Counted from the stretch's first letter, positions 23,531-35,132 are shown. The stretch is 64,000 nt of DNA from Isoetes taiwanensis (GCA_021234155.1 JAJEKV010000038.1:14267559-14331558); one strand, 5' to 3'. The notes: generated from the sequence alone by a model not told the origin. Numbers and translations: made by a program.

Positions 23531-25741
23531 CATATATAGATTGTGCGCAGTTTCATGTTGTTTGGAGCTTTTTGTTTGAAACACGTAGCTTTCATATAAT
23601 TTGGAGCTCTAAATCCAGAATGGTCATTGTTTGGTTGTAGGAAGGCAGTGTGAACTGTTGTGGGAATAAAACATCTTTTCTTCTAAAATAGGTAGTGTTA
23701 AATTTTATGACTCCCTGATTTCCCTCTTACTTTTAGACATCTCACTTAAAGCCCTTTGCTTTTCAAATTTGTGAATTATCACATGGAAGAGACTACCATC
23801 TCTGTAACTCTGCTAATTCTTTGATTAATCTCCTAAACGATTACAAGCTTGCATTAGTGACTTTAGAGATGGTGATCTTTAAACTTCTGGGAATTTGATC
23901 TGTACTACATGGGATATTCATGTTATTTACTTATCCTAACACTATATTTGATGAAGGGACTAGAGAGTTGAGTGGTAAGACGCAAATTTGACCATCTGAT
24001 TTGTTTTGTTTATGATTTACTTGGTAGGCATTTATATGTAACATCCATGTGTGGTTCAAACTAAACTAGAGGCCTGCCTCAACACCTACTAGATTGCCAA
24101 GACATTTAAGAGGTGTACACTCTGCATATTTGAAAATGGACTACATATAGTAGTAAGTAAGTTGTTGAGCTGAGTTGCAATTCTTTCTATTGTATTTTGG
24201 AGCACAATTTGGCTCCAGAATTGTTAGCTCAACCATTGTCTCTATTAGCTGACAGTTTCTTTCTTGCATTTGCAGATTTCTTTGTAAAATGTTCTTGCAC
24301 AAGTATGTGGGCTTGAAATGTGGGCGATAGATCGAACAATTGAAGCATGCATTTATTTGCTTCCTTGCTTTTACCAGTGTCGCATTTTCTTTTAACTGAA
24401 TACAATTAGCTTGGCAGATGTTTACATGCTTCAAGGCTATGGATTAGTTTTGGCATGTGACCTAAGGCAATGCCTTAAGGATTACACTTTTCGGTTAATC
24501 TATTCTTTTGTATTAAAACTTTATGTTTGGAAATTTCAATGCGCTAGCTTTCTTACAAGAATTAGGAATTACGATCATTCCATATTGACTCAGATTTGTC
24601 ATGAGTTTTATGTATATTTCATTTCAGAAGCACGATTTAAAAGTTTATTTGTTTGTTTAGTCTAATGCGTAGGCAGTTGACAACATGGCTTTCGGGAACA
24701 TCGAATTAAGTAGAAAGCCTCAGAATTGAAGGCTTATTGTTGCTTCCCAAAACAGCCCTATGGTAAGATGCAAGGGATGAAATTGGCTACTCACAGATTT
24801 TGGTTAGCAAATAAACATTGGTCGTGTAACCATTTTGTTTACGCACATGACTATTATGCAAGTCTTGGCAAGATTATTTTTCATGCAGTTAATCAACACA
24901 GAACATGCAATAATGCCCCTCACACCCAACCTTCCTTCCTTTTTAGCAGTATGTCAGATACAAAGATTGTCGTACATACTTTATTCTAGCCAACAATCAA
25001 ACAACCACCTTTCAAATTGTAAGTATACTTCTACTAACATGATGATTGTTTGTCTATTCAGGTTCATAATTGTGAATTCTTTCTTTTACGGGATGATTTA
25101 TCATAAAAATAAGCCATAATCCTTGCATTGCATTCTAAACAATACATTCTTTCTCCTGATCTCTTAGCGTTAGAAAACTGTCAAGATGGGATTGCAACCT
25201 TTATATCGTGGATAAGGAAGGGTTTTTGCACAATTGCTTCAAAGTGCCCATACAAAGTCCTATTTACGTCCTGTGAATCTAGAATGGAGGGGTTCATAAC
25301 ATAATTATGTGAAAGATCTAAATGCCTAGCAGATAATGGTAAAATTGCGGCATTACATATGTTAAAAGGTAGGGAATGCACCTAAATGCCCAGCATTATA
25401 TTGCAAATCCAATAATCACCGACAAACAAACTTCTATGCTCATTGCTGTCCATTCCTACATAACAAGCATATGGAAAAAGCAAAAGGATTAAAAAAGAAC
25501 AATGTTATAGTTATGGACCTAACTAAATACCCACATAAACTTTCCCAAGAAAATAGTCATTATTATTTCAATACATAAGTTAATAAAATCATTGGTGAGA
25601 TCTACAAATGCATAAATTAAAAAACAACACAATTGATTGTCATGCAGGGGCAACTCAACAAACCTAGCACCAACATTTTCGGTATATTTATTGGAACTAC
25701 ATCTACAACCTCATGGTTCCTAGCCAGGAAACCGTACCCAT
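23531..25741. other. No gene recognised
   Basis: AT-rich sequence. Open frames up to 97 codons (for example 24141-24434 on the minus strand) lack domains and have composition like their surroundings. Confidence 0.4.
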
Positions 25742-25769
25742 GCCTGGCAACGCCGAGCTATGTTACTAG
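25742..25769 (+). mobile_element. Helitron 3' end
   Basis: Hairpin GCCTGGC-AAC-GCCGAGC (one mismatch, one wobble), seven bases, then CTAG|T at 25766-25770. This closely parallels the Helitron end at 13099-13127, so the two probably belong to one group. The matching 5' TC end was not located. If the TC at 13127 belongs to this end, the element would be 12.6 kb and carry the ULP1 region, but that pairing is untested. Confidence 0.5.
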
Positions 25770-26489
25770 TAACACATTAGTATAACACATCTAACCATTG
25801 AAAGGGGCAAAACATATTAAGAAATTGAACCATTAAAGTAAAACCCCTTTGACCCCCCATTTGTTTTTGCTGATATTCGTGCAGGGCGTCCAATGATTGG
25901 CGAGGAGCCCCAAATACATACGCCAATATATGTGTACCGTACATGTGTCCAATGCACCTCACAACATTTGGGTTAATTGTGTATTAGAAACTGACAGTTA
26001 ACTAAAACTTACTAAAAAACGAGTTGTGTCTAACGATGGTTGGGATTGTCCGAAACAGGCATCCAACAATTCAAGCCTACAAACACATCAAAAGATCATT
26101 CAAGGTACACAAAATAATATAAGAATATGTTTTTTAGTCAAATCTTTGCAAGTCCAACTGAGGAGTGCATAGGAGCTTCAAGCTTCAGATCATGCTCAGC
26201 ATAGTCAATATCGAATTTGAGCAACTCTGGGCCTTCGAAAGTTTTGTAATCCGTCCCCATGTATATATTTAGTTTTGCTTTGGTCCGAGATCTTTGGCGT
26301 TAGATTTAGTATGGTTAGGTTCCTAATCTTTGAGAATCTAATTCTAGACATATTGCAAGGGGTATAATGAGAGAGGACCGGCATGATTTTATGATTTCTC
26401 AAATTTAGGATTCATAAGCCATATTTTCGTGAAACTCACCCGATATGGTTTGCATATTTCGATAGAATAAACTAGGTATATTCTCGTAT
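25770..26489. other. Short minus-strand coding-like fragment, otherwise nothing
   Basis: Minus-strand codons from about 25980 to 25777 (61-codon frame) have protein-like composition and end in Phe-Gln-Trp-Leu-Asp before the stop, but match no family I know. The rest is AT-rich with no signal. Confidence 0.25.
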
Positions 26490-26874
26490 TCTTGAATTTT
26501 GAGAAGTTTCGACCATGCTTAAATGAAGTTTTACCATTCTTTCTTTCCAATCAAAGTTTCAGGAGATTGTGGGTGTTGAAACTATATTTGGGTGGAAATG
26601 AAGCAGGGGCGGTGGTAAAGATTGCATGGTCTAAATGTATAAAACCTAAGTTTGCTGGAGGTTTGTGCATGATAGATATCATTTGCAGAGTAAGGTTATG
26701 ATCTAAAAGTTTATTTGGAGGCTTCTAGTAGGTAAGGATGATTCTCCTGGGTTATGACTTATTACACATTGCTCTTGCCCACAATATTCCTTTTGGTAAA
26801 ATCACACTTAAATCTGTTCTTCCATGGAGTATATTCTATGAGCTGCAACCTTATCATAACGCTTCTCTATTTTT

Positions 26875-27765
26875 GGGCAAAAGTATGCTGGTGGGGTATA
26901 AAAAAACGCGACGCAGCACCCAGCACCCAGCAGTTTCCAGCACTTTTTTTTTTAATCGGCCATGCAATTCGATCCCACATGCAAAATTTTAGGGCCTAAT
27001 TTGGGATATTGAGTGAGCAATTAGAGAAATCCATTTATGCAGCAGTTTTGGTAAAACAGTGAAGAATTTCTTAATTCAGGCCAAAATAAGCTAAATCAAA
27101 TGGGGCTTTTCAGATTTCCATAATCGGCCATGTAAATCGATCCTGCATGCAAAATTTCAGGACCTAATTTGGGATATTGTGTGAGTAATTAGAGAAAAAC
27201 CATTTCTGCAACAGTTTTGGTACAATGAAGAATTTTTTAATTCAATACAAATTAAGCAAAATCAGATGGGGCTTTTCAGATTTCCATAATCGACTATGCA
27301 ATTCGACCCTACATGCAAAATTTCAGAACCTAATTTGGGATATTGAGTGAATAATTAGAGAAAAGTCATTCTTACAGCTTGATTTTGGTAAAAGCGATTG
27401 AAGAATATCTTAAATCAGCACAAAGTAAGCTAAATTAGATGGGACTTTTAGGCTGAATATGGTCAAAATGACAATCTACCTTGCTGGAAAAGTTTTATGA
27501 AAAGATCTGATGGATTGAGCAACATTTGGAGTTTTACATGCCAATTTGGAGTTTGGGTCATTTTTGTGCACAGGTCAGACTCCAATCTGAAGAAATCGAT
27601 GCTAATTTGATGGAAAATTCAGCTGTGAAGAACGATTCTTGGCTGAAGAATCCTCTTAGGGCGTAAAAAAATGCACCCATCAGCACCCAAAAAAAGCGGA
27701 AGCAGGGGTGCTAAAAGCATGCGTTCGGACGCGTGCTTTTGCACCCCACCAGCATACTTTTGCCC
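26875..27765. mobile_element. Non-autonomous TIR transposon (891 bp), possibly PIF/Harbinger-like
   Basis: Perfect 23-bp terminal inverted repeats begin GGGCAAAAGTATGCTGG (26875-26897 and 27743-27765), with weaker similarity continuing inward. T-rich bases flank both ends (TTTT), compatible with a short target duplication but uninformative. There is no transposase; the centre is a 167-bp tandem repeat. It is inserted in the LINE relic, whose coding similarity resumes after it. The GGGC start suits PIF/Harbinger, but the superfamily is not proven. Confidence 0.75.
26954..27455. repeat. ~167-bp tandem repeat, three units
   Basis: Units start with AATCGGCCATG or AATCGACTATG at 26954, 27122 and 27288. 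Unit length (166-168 bp) is in the range of nucleosome-sized satellites. The array is confined to the TIR element. Confidence 0.92.
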
Positions 27766-28216
27766 TTTTAGCACACAGTCAAAACGTTATTTCACATCAG
27801 TTCTATCGCGTGTGCTCAGTTGAATGCACCTTGTTGGTGGATCCCCCTGATAGACAATGCACCAGTTTGCTTTGCGGTGCTCCCATTGATTCAACGTCGT
27901 TGGAAAATGGCAGTAATCTTAACAATTGCAACATGGTATGACTCAGGCTAGCTGTTGTTATAGGAGGCATTTCAGTTAAAGTTTTTATTAGGGCGATGGA
28001 ATCGAGCTCTTTGGCAAAACATTGTTGACTATCTACAGCCTATTCCACACCAAGAAGATATTTTGGTATGGGTTTGTTATGATGCAGTTGAGTGCAAACT
28101 TTTGAACTCTGTGTATAAGTTATTGTTTGATACTGATGCTCTTCCTCCTTCTAATGAGTGACCCCTTCAACTTCTTCCTCTCAATGGCAGCAGATGTGGT
28201 CTTGGGCATAGGAAAA

Positions 28217-28360
28217 TGTAACGTTCCTAACCGACATGCCCTTAACCAACTGGGCAAAACCGTCTAGACATTTATGAGTAGTCACTTCTACCCATTTATG
28301 CCGGTGTCTCGGAAATGCACACCAAGATCTACTCGAGCGGTTTCCCATGGGTCCGTTACA
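28217..28360 (-). repeat. TRIM 3' LTR
   Basis: 144 bp, TGTAACG to CGTTACA on the plus strand. Target duplication GAAAA is at 28212-28216. Confidence 0.92.
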
Positions 28361-28374
28361 ATCTCTCCCACAAG
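28361..28374 (-). other. TRIM polypurine tract
   Basis: Minus strand CTTGTGGGAGAGAT directly before the LTR start; this is the plus-strand synthesis primer of the TRIM. Confidence 0.75.
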
Positions 28375-28399
28375 AACTATGCTCGTCCTCGAGCATCAC

Positions 28400-28742
28400 T
28401 GTTAGAGCCTGAACTCTAACCTTGCAAGAAGGATGAAAAACCCAACAATACAAGCTCAATCTATCAGAACAAAGCAATGCACAACACAAAGAATCATCAT
28501 CTCCATAGCTAGATCAATGAATACACACTCTCCCAATACACCGTCCCTTTGCTCTCTCTCTCTCTGCTCAGATAATACTGCTCATAATGGCTCCACAATG
28601 CATACGTGCAAATATCCTGCATGCGTGCATGCGCATACATCACTCCATATACGGTATACTATCACCTCAATAGTGGTGAATGTGGTGAGTGTGGTGAATG
28701 TGGTGCAGGTGATGACTGTGGTGACTGGTAATCACCCCAACA
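28400..28742 (-). repeat. Gypsy 3' LTR
   Basis: 343 bp. It contains a GTGGTGAATGTGGTGAGT-type run near 28676-28730 and a CT microsatellite near 28553. Confidence 0.93.
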
Positions 28743-29135
28743 GTGGCGACCACAGTGGGAAAATGTGCCACTCCGTGGCGGAGAACCCACAACAAAACAA
28801 ACTCATATGGTCCTTGGGACATGTCCCCAAATGACACATTTACACCCTCCTCAAATCCAAATGACTAATACAAACAAACTGGTCCAAAATGACAGTGACG
28901 AAACAGAGTCTTTGTAACTGTGGCAAACTTTGAAAGCTGATATCTTGAGTTCCAGAACTCCGTTTGACCTGCACCATAGCTCGTTGGATTCGTATCGCCG
29001 AAACGCATCTTTTGATGTAGGATAGATGAAGTATTATGGAACTGTCACCACCTGTTTTTACAGAAAAACGACCTGCTGTAACCCAAAAATTCTCCACAAT
29101 TCTCTGTAATTAGAGCTATGCCAAATCCAAATCCC

Positions 29136-29640
29136 TTAGAAAAGTATTTCTCTTTCAAAATAAGGCCTGAGATCCTTGCCATTTCTGGGATTAGGCAACA
29201 AGTCCCCTTCTGGAGTCATCAAGTAGAAAGCCCCACCTGGTACCTCTTTATCAATCAGAAATGGGCCTTCCCATGGGCTTTGAAATTTGGATAGATGCTT
29301 CTTAGTGGTCCTGCACAACACCAATTGCCCTTCCTCAAATGGATTGACAACCTGTAACTTGTCTTTGATAAGCTTTACTTTTACGTTTATGCCTCATATT
29401 GAAGTCTGCTGCTTCTTGTCTCATCTCTTGCAATTGCAGCAAATCATCCATCCTATTATGCACTTGATTTGGAGTTGGAACTTCTCCCAAATTCTCATAA
29501 TAAGGTAGCTCCACAAATGAACACAAAGGAATGTCCAAATGAATAGGCATCACAGCTTGTACTCCATAAACCAATTCAAATGGTGTAAATCCACGTAGCC
29601 AACTTGTAAGTACACACGAAACTCCATAAGGCACATCCAA
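29136..29640 (-). pseudogene. Gypsy integrase C-terminal part and tail
   Basis: Two frames. The first (29640-29335) has Thr-Pro-Phe-Glu-Leu-Val-Tyr-Gly, the end of the integrase core, and a Met-Arg-Gln-Glu-Ala helix. The second (29324-29136) has Trp-Glu-Gly-Pro-Phe-Leu-Ile and Gly-Ala-Phe-Tyr-Leu, the GPF/Y module. No chromodomain follows, so this is not a typical chromovirus. Confidence 0.8.
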
Positions 29641-29778
29641 GGCTTCATGCCAATTTCTTTGATTATCTTTCCTTTGTTTTGGCCAAGATAGCTTTCAGAA
29701 TTTTGTTAGTAGACTCGGCTTGCCCATTGCCACTGTGGATAATAAAGCGAAGCTTGCACATGTTGAACACCAATCTTT

Positions 29779-30207
29779 TTACGTTGGCGAGCTACTACTT
29801 TTCCCATGAAATGACTTCCTCGATCGGACAAAAGAATGGTTGGAACACCAAACTGAGAAATCAAATTGTGATAAAGAAAACTTCTTGTAGTATTTTACGT
29901 AGCATGCTTTCTTTGGAATTGCTTCTACCCACTTTGTAAACATACATGTGGCTGCCAAGATATACTTATGACCTTTGGAAGATGGAGGATTGATAGGCCC
30001 AATATAATCCAATCCCCACATATGAAATGGACCAACACTCAAAATAGGATGGAATGGCATATTATTATGGCACGTTAGCTGCTTATGCCTTTGACACTTC
30101 TCACATTTGCTAACAAAGTCTCTAGTATCCTTGTAAAGAGTTGGCCAATAATATCCCCAATGAAGGATCTTCATTTTGTGGTTACGGCTGCAAAATGCCC
30201 ACGACAA
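29779..30207 (-). pseudogene. Gypsy integrase, N-terminal and core part
   Basis: Starts in the HHCC zinc-binding domain (Cys-Glu-Lys-Cys-Gln-Arg-His-Lys) and enters the catalytic core with Gly-Leu-Asp-Tyr-Ile-Gly-Pro-Ile, which holds the first Asp of the DDE triad, and Thr-Lys-Trp-Val-Glu-Ala. The frame is lost before the second Asp. Integrase inserts the cDNA, making the 5-bp duplication seen here. Confidence 0.88.
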
Positions 30208-30548
30208 TCATGTGCTTGCTGCAACAAATCATGAGTTTGTTGACCAGCAACACATCTTAATAAAGACCTTCCATAGTCCTCTTATAAAGAATAGCTTCAT
30301 GCACCACATAACCAGCCGCTTGTACTCTAAGAGCATGCTTTTGTTGCTTTGAAAATGATGAAGGATAAGTCTGATCTTGCAAATACACGTATATGTTAGC
30401 ATACCAAAGATCCACCGTCTCAATGAACCCTTATGTCGCCCGATTATCAGAACTGAACTCTTGGCTGAGTGCGTTTCCTCTTCTATTTCAGCACCACTAC
30501 TCAAATAGGCACTTGGATTATGAGCTCCTTGAGCCATCTTAACATACT

Positions 30549-30911
30549 TCAACTCAAATTCTTGTATGATAAGAGCCCATCTTGTAAACTTAGGATCTTG
30601 GGCCGGTCTTGTTGTAAATGCATGGCAGCGGGTTCACATCCATATGAATGTAAACATCTTTGTACATTTGCTGAATTCCATTGTGAAGGAAGAAGATAAT
30701 GTCTAAATTTGTTCAAGGCCCACTTCAATGCTAACCCAAGATGCTCCATATGAGTCCATTTACGCTCTTGTGGAGTTAACAACCTACTAGCATAGTAATT
30801 CACATCATAATGCTTTTGCTGATTTTTTCGACATAGTGTGACAGCCAAAGCTTGCTCCCAAAGCGTAAAGAATAAATGAAATGGCTCACTCATTCTTGGA
30901 GGAATCAGCAA
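30549..30911 (-). pseudogene. Gypsy RNase H (fragment)
   Basis: The open frame has Tyr-Tyr-Ala-Ser-Arg-Leu-Leu, Glu-Arg-Lys-Trp, Glu-His-Leu-Gly-Leu-Ala and Lys-Phe-Arg-His-Tyr-Leu, the gypsy RNase H pattern, downstream of RT. About 140 bp of connection sequence to RT (31050-30912) is out of frame. The following 30552-30229 holds the tether to integrase, also broken. Confidence 0.8.
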
Positions 30912-31049
30912 AGTTTCTCTCTTTTAATTGTGCAAGGCACCATTCAAATGCTTCTTGAGCATCTTCCCTCCATCTAAAATGCTGCCACGGCTTCATACAA
31001 TCCACAAGTGGTTTGGGTTATTTTAGCAAAATTGTGCAAATACCTCCTA

Positions 31050-31883
31050 CTAAAAGCTGAGTTGGCCATATAAGCTTCTCACTTGGGATACATTTGTAGG
31101 TGGTTTGACCTTCTCCAAGGCTGCAATCTTACCATGATCCACTTGTAATCCCTTTTCTGAAACATAATTGCCCAATAGTTTTCCTCCTCTAGTGAAGAAA
31201 ATACACTTAGCAGGATTCAAACTTATGCCATACAATCGACATCTTTCAAGAACTTTTCTTAGATGATCCAAGTGATCCCTTCTTGGATTAGAAAATACTG
31301 TTAAGTCATCTATAAAGACTCTCAAAAAGTCTAAAATATCATGAAAAGCATATGTCATAGCTCTCTGAAATGTGGCTGGAGCATTTGTGAGGCCAAAAGG
31401 TAATACCTTGTAAGCATAGATGCCAAAAGGTGTTCGAAAAGTCGTCATTGCTTGATGTGGTGGATAGATTTGGATTTGATTATATCCTGAGTACCCATCC
31501 AAGAAAGAATAGGCCTGATTTCCTGCAACAATATCCAACAAGGTGTCTATGAATGGTGTAGGAAAATGATCTCTTTGGTAGCTTTGTTGAGATCCTGTAA
31601 TCAATGCATACTTTCGGATTGAGTTATTTGGCTTCCTCTTTGGTACAATAGAGCTGATCCAATCTGAATTTGGCTTTGGTACAATAAATCCGCCTCCAAA
31701 AGCTTCATGACTTCAACCTTTACTTGCTCCTCTATGGTTTGGACTCATTCTCCTTTGAGCTTGTTGAATTTGGTTTTGAGCCTTGTTTCAAATCAATGGT
31801 ATGAACCACGACCTGCGGTGGAATGCCTTTCAATTCTTTGTAATTTCTTGCCAAAACATCCCTGAATTCTCTTAATAAAGATA
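31050..31883 (-). pseudogene. Gypsy reverse transcriptase (broken)
   Basis: The main open frame (31604-31050) holds Phe-Leu-Asp-Gly-Tyr-Ser-Gly-Tyr-Asn-Gln, Leu-Pro-Phe-Gly-Leu-Thr-Asn-Ala-Pro-Ala-Thr-Phe and the catalytic Phe-Ile-Asp-Asp, fingers and palm motifs of a gypsy RT. Phe-Ile-Asp-Asp replaces the usual Tyr-Val/Ile-Asp-Asp but keeps both aspartates. The N-terminal part (31883-31605) is in other frames with stops. It copies element RNA into DNA; this copy cannot make a full enzyme. Confidence 0.88.
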
Positions 31884-33440
31884 TCAAATCGCGTTCCTCC
31901 TCTTGAGTAAGATCACCTCAATAGTAACCAATTCTTCTTGATTTCCTTGAGAAATATTGATGTTCTTATTTGAATGTGGTGGTTTGTGATGAAGGTGGTG
32001 AGTGGTGGTTGGTGACAAGTGTGGTGAGTGGTGGCGAATGTGGTGAATGTGTTGAATGTGGTGGCGAATGTGGTGAATGTGGTGATTGTGATGAATGTGG
32101 TGCGTGTGATGGTGTGGTGGTAATGGATGTGGTGGATGTGATGATTGTGATGAATTTGGTGCATGTAATGACTGTGATGACTGTGGTGAATATGGACTGA
32201 TCTGATTTACCTCATCCTCTAAAATGTGCGCATGCCACCAAGCTTCTTGTATTTGTATAGTGGGCTGATTTCTGTTTACCCCATCCATGCTTGATGTCAA
32301 AATCAGCATCTCTACTTGATCTAGATCAATACCTTGCTGAAATAAAGTGTCATCAATGGGACTTTGAATGGATTCCTCCTTCATGTTTACAAGAGTCTCT
32401 TGTAGCTCACCTTCACCAATACTTTCAAGTCTTTGGATATACTTATCTGCAACTTGCTGCTGTAAATGACATATTTCTGAAATTTGGGTACCTTTTAACC
32501 ACTTGTACAAAGTCTTATCTTCCCTGTCACCCACTTCCAAGACATGAAAACAACTAAGACCTTGCTGCCCTGACCCTATAGCATTCTCTTTGCTGATTTC
32601 TAATTGCGGGCTGCTCAAAGAAGGATTGCAAAGAAAGGTACCTTTTGCTGATTTCAGAGGATGATCTATAGTAACCTTGTGTTCTCCTTGAAAGATGTTC
32701 ATTTCACGCTTCCTCCATGAAGTCTCAGCTTGGACGGCATCTAACCATGTACGACTCAGCAACAAAGTATAAGTTTCAGCATGCACACTCTCTGGAAATT
32801 TCAAAACCATGAAATCCAAGATTGCTTCCACCTCATAAACCTTGCATAAAACATTTCTTATGACTCCCATAGGCTGCACCTTCATTTGATTGAATGCTTT
32901 GAGCATCATAGTTGTCGGTTCCATCATTTTCAATCCAACTTGAAGCATGATATGGTAAGGCATTACATTCACTCCACTGCCAGTATCTATATTGGCCTCT
33001 TTGATTAGATATCCATTAATACTCACATCACAAAGAAATGGTCCAGGATCCTTGGATTGCCGGGCTGGTGGCTCCATTCTCCTCTTGTCGGTATCGTTTG
33101 ATATGATTTGTTGGACTGAAATTTCTGATTTTGTTCTTCCCCCTAACTCTTGCAACAAATTTGGAGAATAATGCATCAATTGCTCAAGAGTAAGTGTAAC
33201 TTTAGTGGCCAAAACTTGGCTGATCACATCATCTTCATTCTGAATTTGCTCATCCACCATAGGAGGCATTACTATGGGCTGATTTTCTTCTATAGACTCA
33301 AAAGCATTACGTGGGCAGCACATTGAATTGCACCTTCTTAGGTCTTTTGACACCTTCAAAGCTTGTTCCTTCAAAGCCTTTGGAAAAAGAGGTCTTAGTC
33401 TTCTCTCTCCAATTGGCACTACTCTTGGTTCTTGCACCAC
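31884..33440 (-). CDS. Gypsy protease region ORF with His-rich tail (518 aa)
   Basis: Longest open frame of the element. Residues 152-156 are Asp-Thr-Gly-Ser-Gly, the catalytic motif of a retroviral-type aspartic protease, in a context typical of plant gypsy elements (Cys-Asp-Val-Ser-Ile-Asn-Gly before it). The protease matures the polyprotein. The C-terminal third (about residues 425-500) is a His-rich low-complexity tract made by a GTGGTGAAT-type DNA repeat. The frame opens without its own gag, so it is an internal piece of gag-pol. The Asp-Thr-Gly-Ser-Gly version, in place of Asp-Ser-Gly-Ala, is common. Confidence 0.8.
   Translation of the reverse strand: MVQEPRVVPIGERRLRPLFPKALKEQALKVSKDLRRCNSMCCPRNAFESIEENQPIVMPPMVDEQIQNEDDVISQVLATKVTLTLEQLMHYSPNLLQELGGRTKSEISVQQIISNDTDKRRMEPPARQSKDPGPFLCDVSINGYLIKEANIDTGSGVNVMPYHIMLQVGLKMMEPTTMMLKAFNQMKVQPMGVIRNVLCKVYEVEAILDFMVLKFPESVHAETYTLLLSRTWLDAVQAETSWRKREMNIFQGEHKVTIDHPLKSAKGTFLCNPSLSSPQLEISKENAIGSGQQGLSCFHVLEVGDREDKTLYKWLKGTQISEICHLQQQVADKYIQRLESIGEGELQETLVNMKEESIQSPIDDTLFQQGIDLDQVEMLILTSSMDGVNRNQPTIQIQEAWWHAHILEDEVNQISPYSPQSSQSLHAPNSSQSSHPPHPLPPHHHTHHIHHNHHIHHIRHHIQHIHHIRHHSPHLSPTTTHHLHHKPPHSNKNINISQGNQEELVTIEVILLKRRNAI
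31975..32195. repeat. GTGGTGAAT-type imperfect repeat coding His-rich tract
   Basis: About 220 bp of imperfect 9- and 3-bp GTG-GTG-AAT units. The same motif occurs in both LTRs of the element (28676-28730, 35406-35462), so one may have seeded the other. Confidence 0.85.
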
Positions 33441-34787
33441 CTTTTGTGATCTTGTAACGCATTTACTTCTCCAATCTCTTCTTCTTGCTGAAATGGGTCA
33501 TGCTCCACCTCAACAAATCCACAATTTACTACTGATTTTGCCTTCTCTTGCTTCTTAAGCTCCTCAATAAGAGCCTTAACTTGAGGATTTTTCAATGTAC
33601 TTTGCATCTTGAATCACGAACATCATTATTAGGAAAGTCTTGATTCAAACACTTCTTTGCTTTGGTGGATACTTATTGGTTGCCCATTACGGTTTCCCAT
33701 GAATTTTCAACAAGTAGTCTCATCATGCTTGAATTTATCACATAACTTGCAATACAAATGAGCCTTACTTGGATACCATCCCTGTTTTGCTGCACCATTG
33801 GTGTGGAACCCATTGGAACTTGTTGGGCAATTGGAGCTTGTGGCATCATTGGCACTTGTGGCATGATAGCTGCTTTGCTTGCATTGGTTGAATAGGAATA
33901 GGTGGTGCTTGTTGCATAACAGCAAAATACGGATTGGCCCTCTCAAAGAATCTCTTCTCCCTACATTCTTGATCATTATGGCCCTTGATTTGGCATCTTG
34001 AGCAGAATTTCAGCAATCTACATGTAGTATCGAATGCCCAATAGACCCACAATACTCACAAGTAATAAACTGAACCTCCCTTGGCTTCTCACCAATTGTA
34101 AGCTTAGAAATCTTGGCTGCAATATCCTCTGTTTTATGCTCTGGGCAACAACTTCATGAATGTATCCGAGCTTATCTTCAGCCTTGAGAGCATACTTTTG
34201 TGCTTCTAACAATGTTGTAGGTTGTTTAGCCTTCACCTTATGAGCAATAGCTTCGTTTCAGCCCCTTCACATACCATTGGATATCCATTTCATCATTCCT
34301 TGCAATCTTCAATGAACTACGGCTTTGAGAACCTCAATATACCTCGATTATACTCTCTAATTGATTCATCTTCCTTTTGTGTGTGAAATTGGTCCACCTT
34401 TCCATAGTCTTATCCTTACCATGAACTTCTTGATAATTAGCGATGAAAGCTTCCTTTAATTCTGATATGTCATGGTATCGGCTGAGTTTGTGCCCATTCC
34501 TCCCTTGAATCTTGCAAAGAACTATGAAACCAAAGCAAGTAATCAGTCGACCGGTAACTTACATTCTTTGGCAATACCTCTCAAACTTCACAATATGCTT
34601 CAAAGGATCGATCCACCGGATCATCAAACTTTGGAATCCCCATTGTGCGAAAACCCCATACCATAGGTGGTAATCTGACCATCTCTGCCTCTTCTTGGGT
34701 TTCTTGGAATTGGAAAAACGAAATTGAATCTCCCTTCAATTTGAAAAACGAAATTGGATTACCGTCTAGATCGGTAAATGGAATCAA
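33419..34787 (-). pseudogene. Gypsy gag (fragmented) with zinc knuckles
   Basis: Overlapping short minus-strand frames together cover a gag protein, the capsid and nucleocapsid precursor that packages the element RNA. Two CX2CX4HX4C zinc knuckles are visible: Cys-Ser-Arg-Cys...His...Cys (in 34052-33846) and Cys-Lys-Leu-Cys...His...Cys (in 33976-33707). A third, less complete CEYCG...H lies near 34060. Gln-, Met- and Pro-rich linkers surround them. The start is near 34787, after a leader of about 330 bp. At least four frame changes separate the pieces, so no full gag can be made from this copy. Confidence 0.75.
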
Positions 34788-35114
34788 AACCTCACGGATC
34801 GAGAACTAGACCCCGGATGCGCTCCCAAATCTGAAAGCGAAATTGAATCTTGATGCAATTTTGAGCCCAAAGATTGACTCACCGGTCCCCTTCTTGTGAC
34901 GATAGAGCTTAGTGGGATCTCCTTCTTACTTCTCTTGGGCATAAAACTATGCTCCCCTTGTCAAATTCTACCCCACAAATCAATTACGGCAAAATTCCCT
35001 TCACACAAGAAATTGCTCCTTTCTCAATGGTGCCGTTCTTTACCGACGATCACCAATACCAATGGTAACAACTCCTTTTCCAATGGAAATTCTTGCCGAT
35101 CAATGGTCTGTCGA

Positions 35115-35130
35115 GCACCGTGGTCGCCAA
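35115..35130 (-). other. Gypsy primer binding site
   Basis: Minus strand TGGCGACCACGGTGC just inside the 5' LTR. It differs from the Met-type site; the matching tRNA (perhaps Arg) cannot be named without a search. A related GTGGCGACCAC also abuts the other LTR at 28743. Confidence 0.55.
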
Positions 35131-35132
35131 AT

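Noticed and set aside
31975-32195. Plus-strand Cys/Gly/Val-rich frame
   Set aside because: Antisense of the His-rich repeat in the gypsy ORF.
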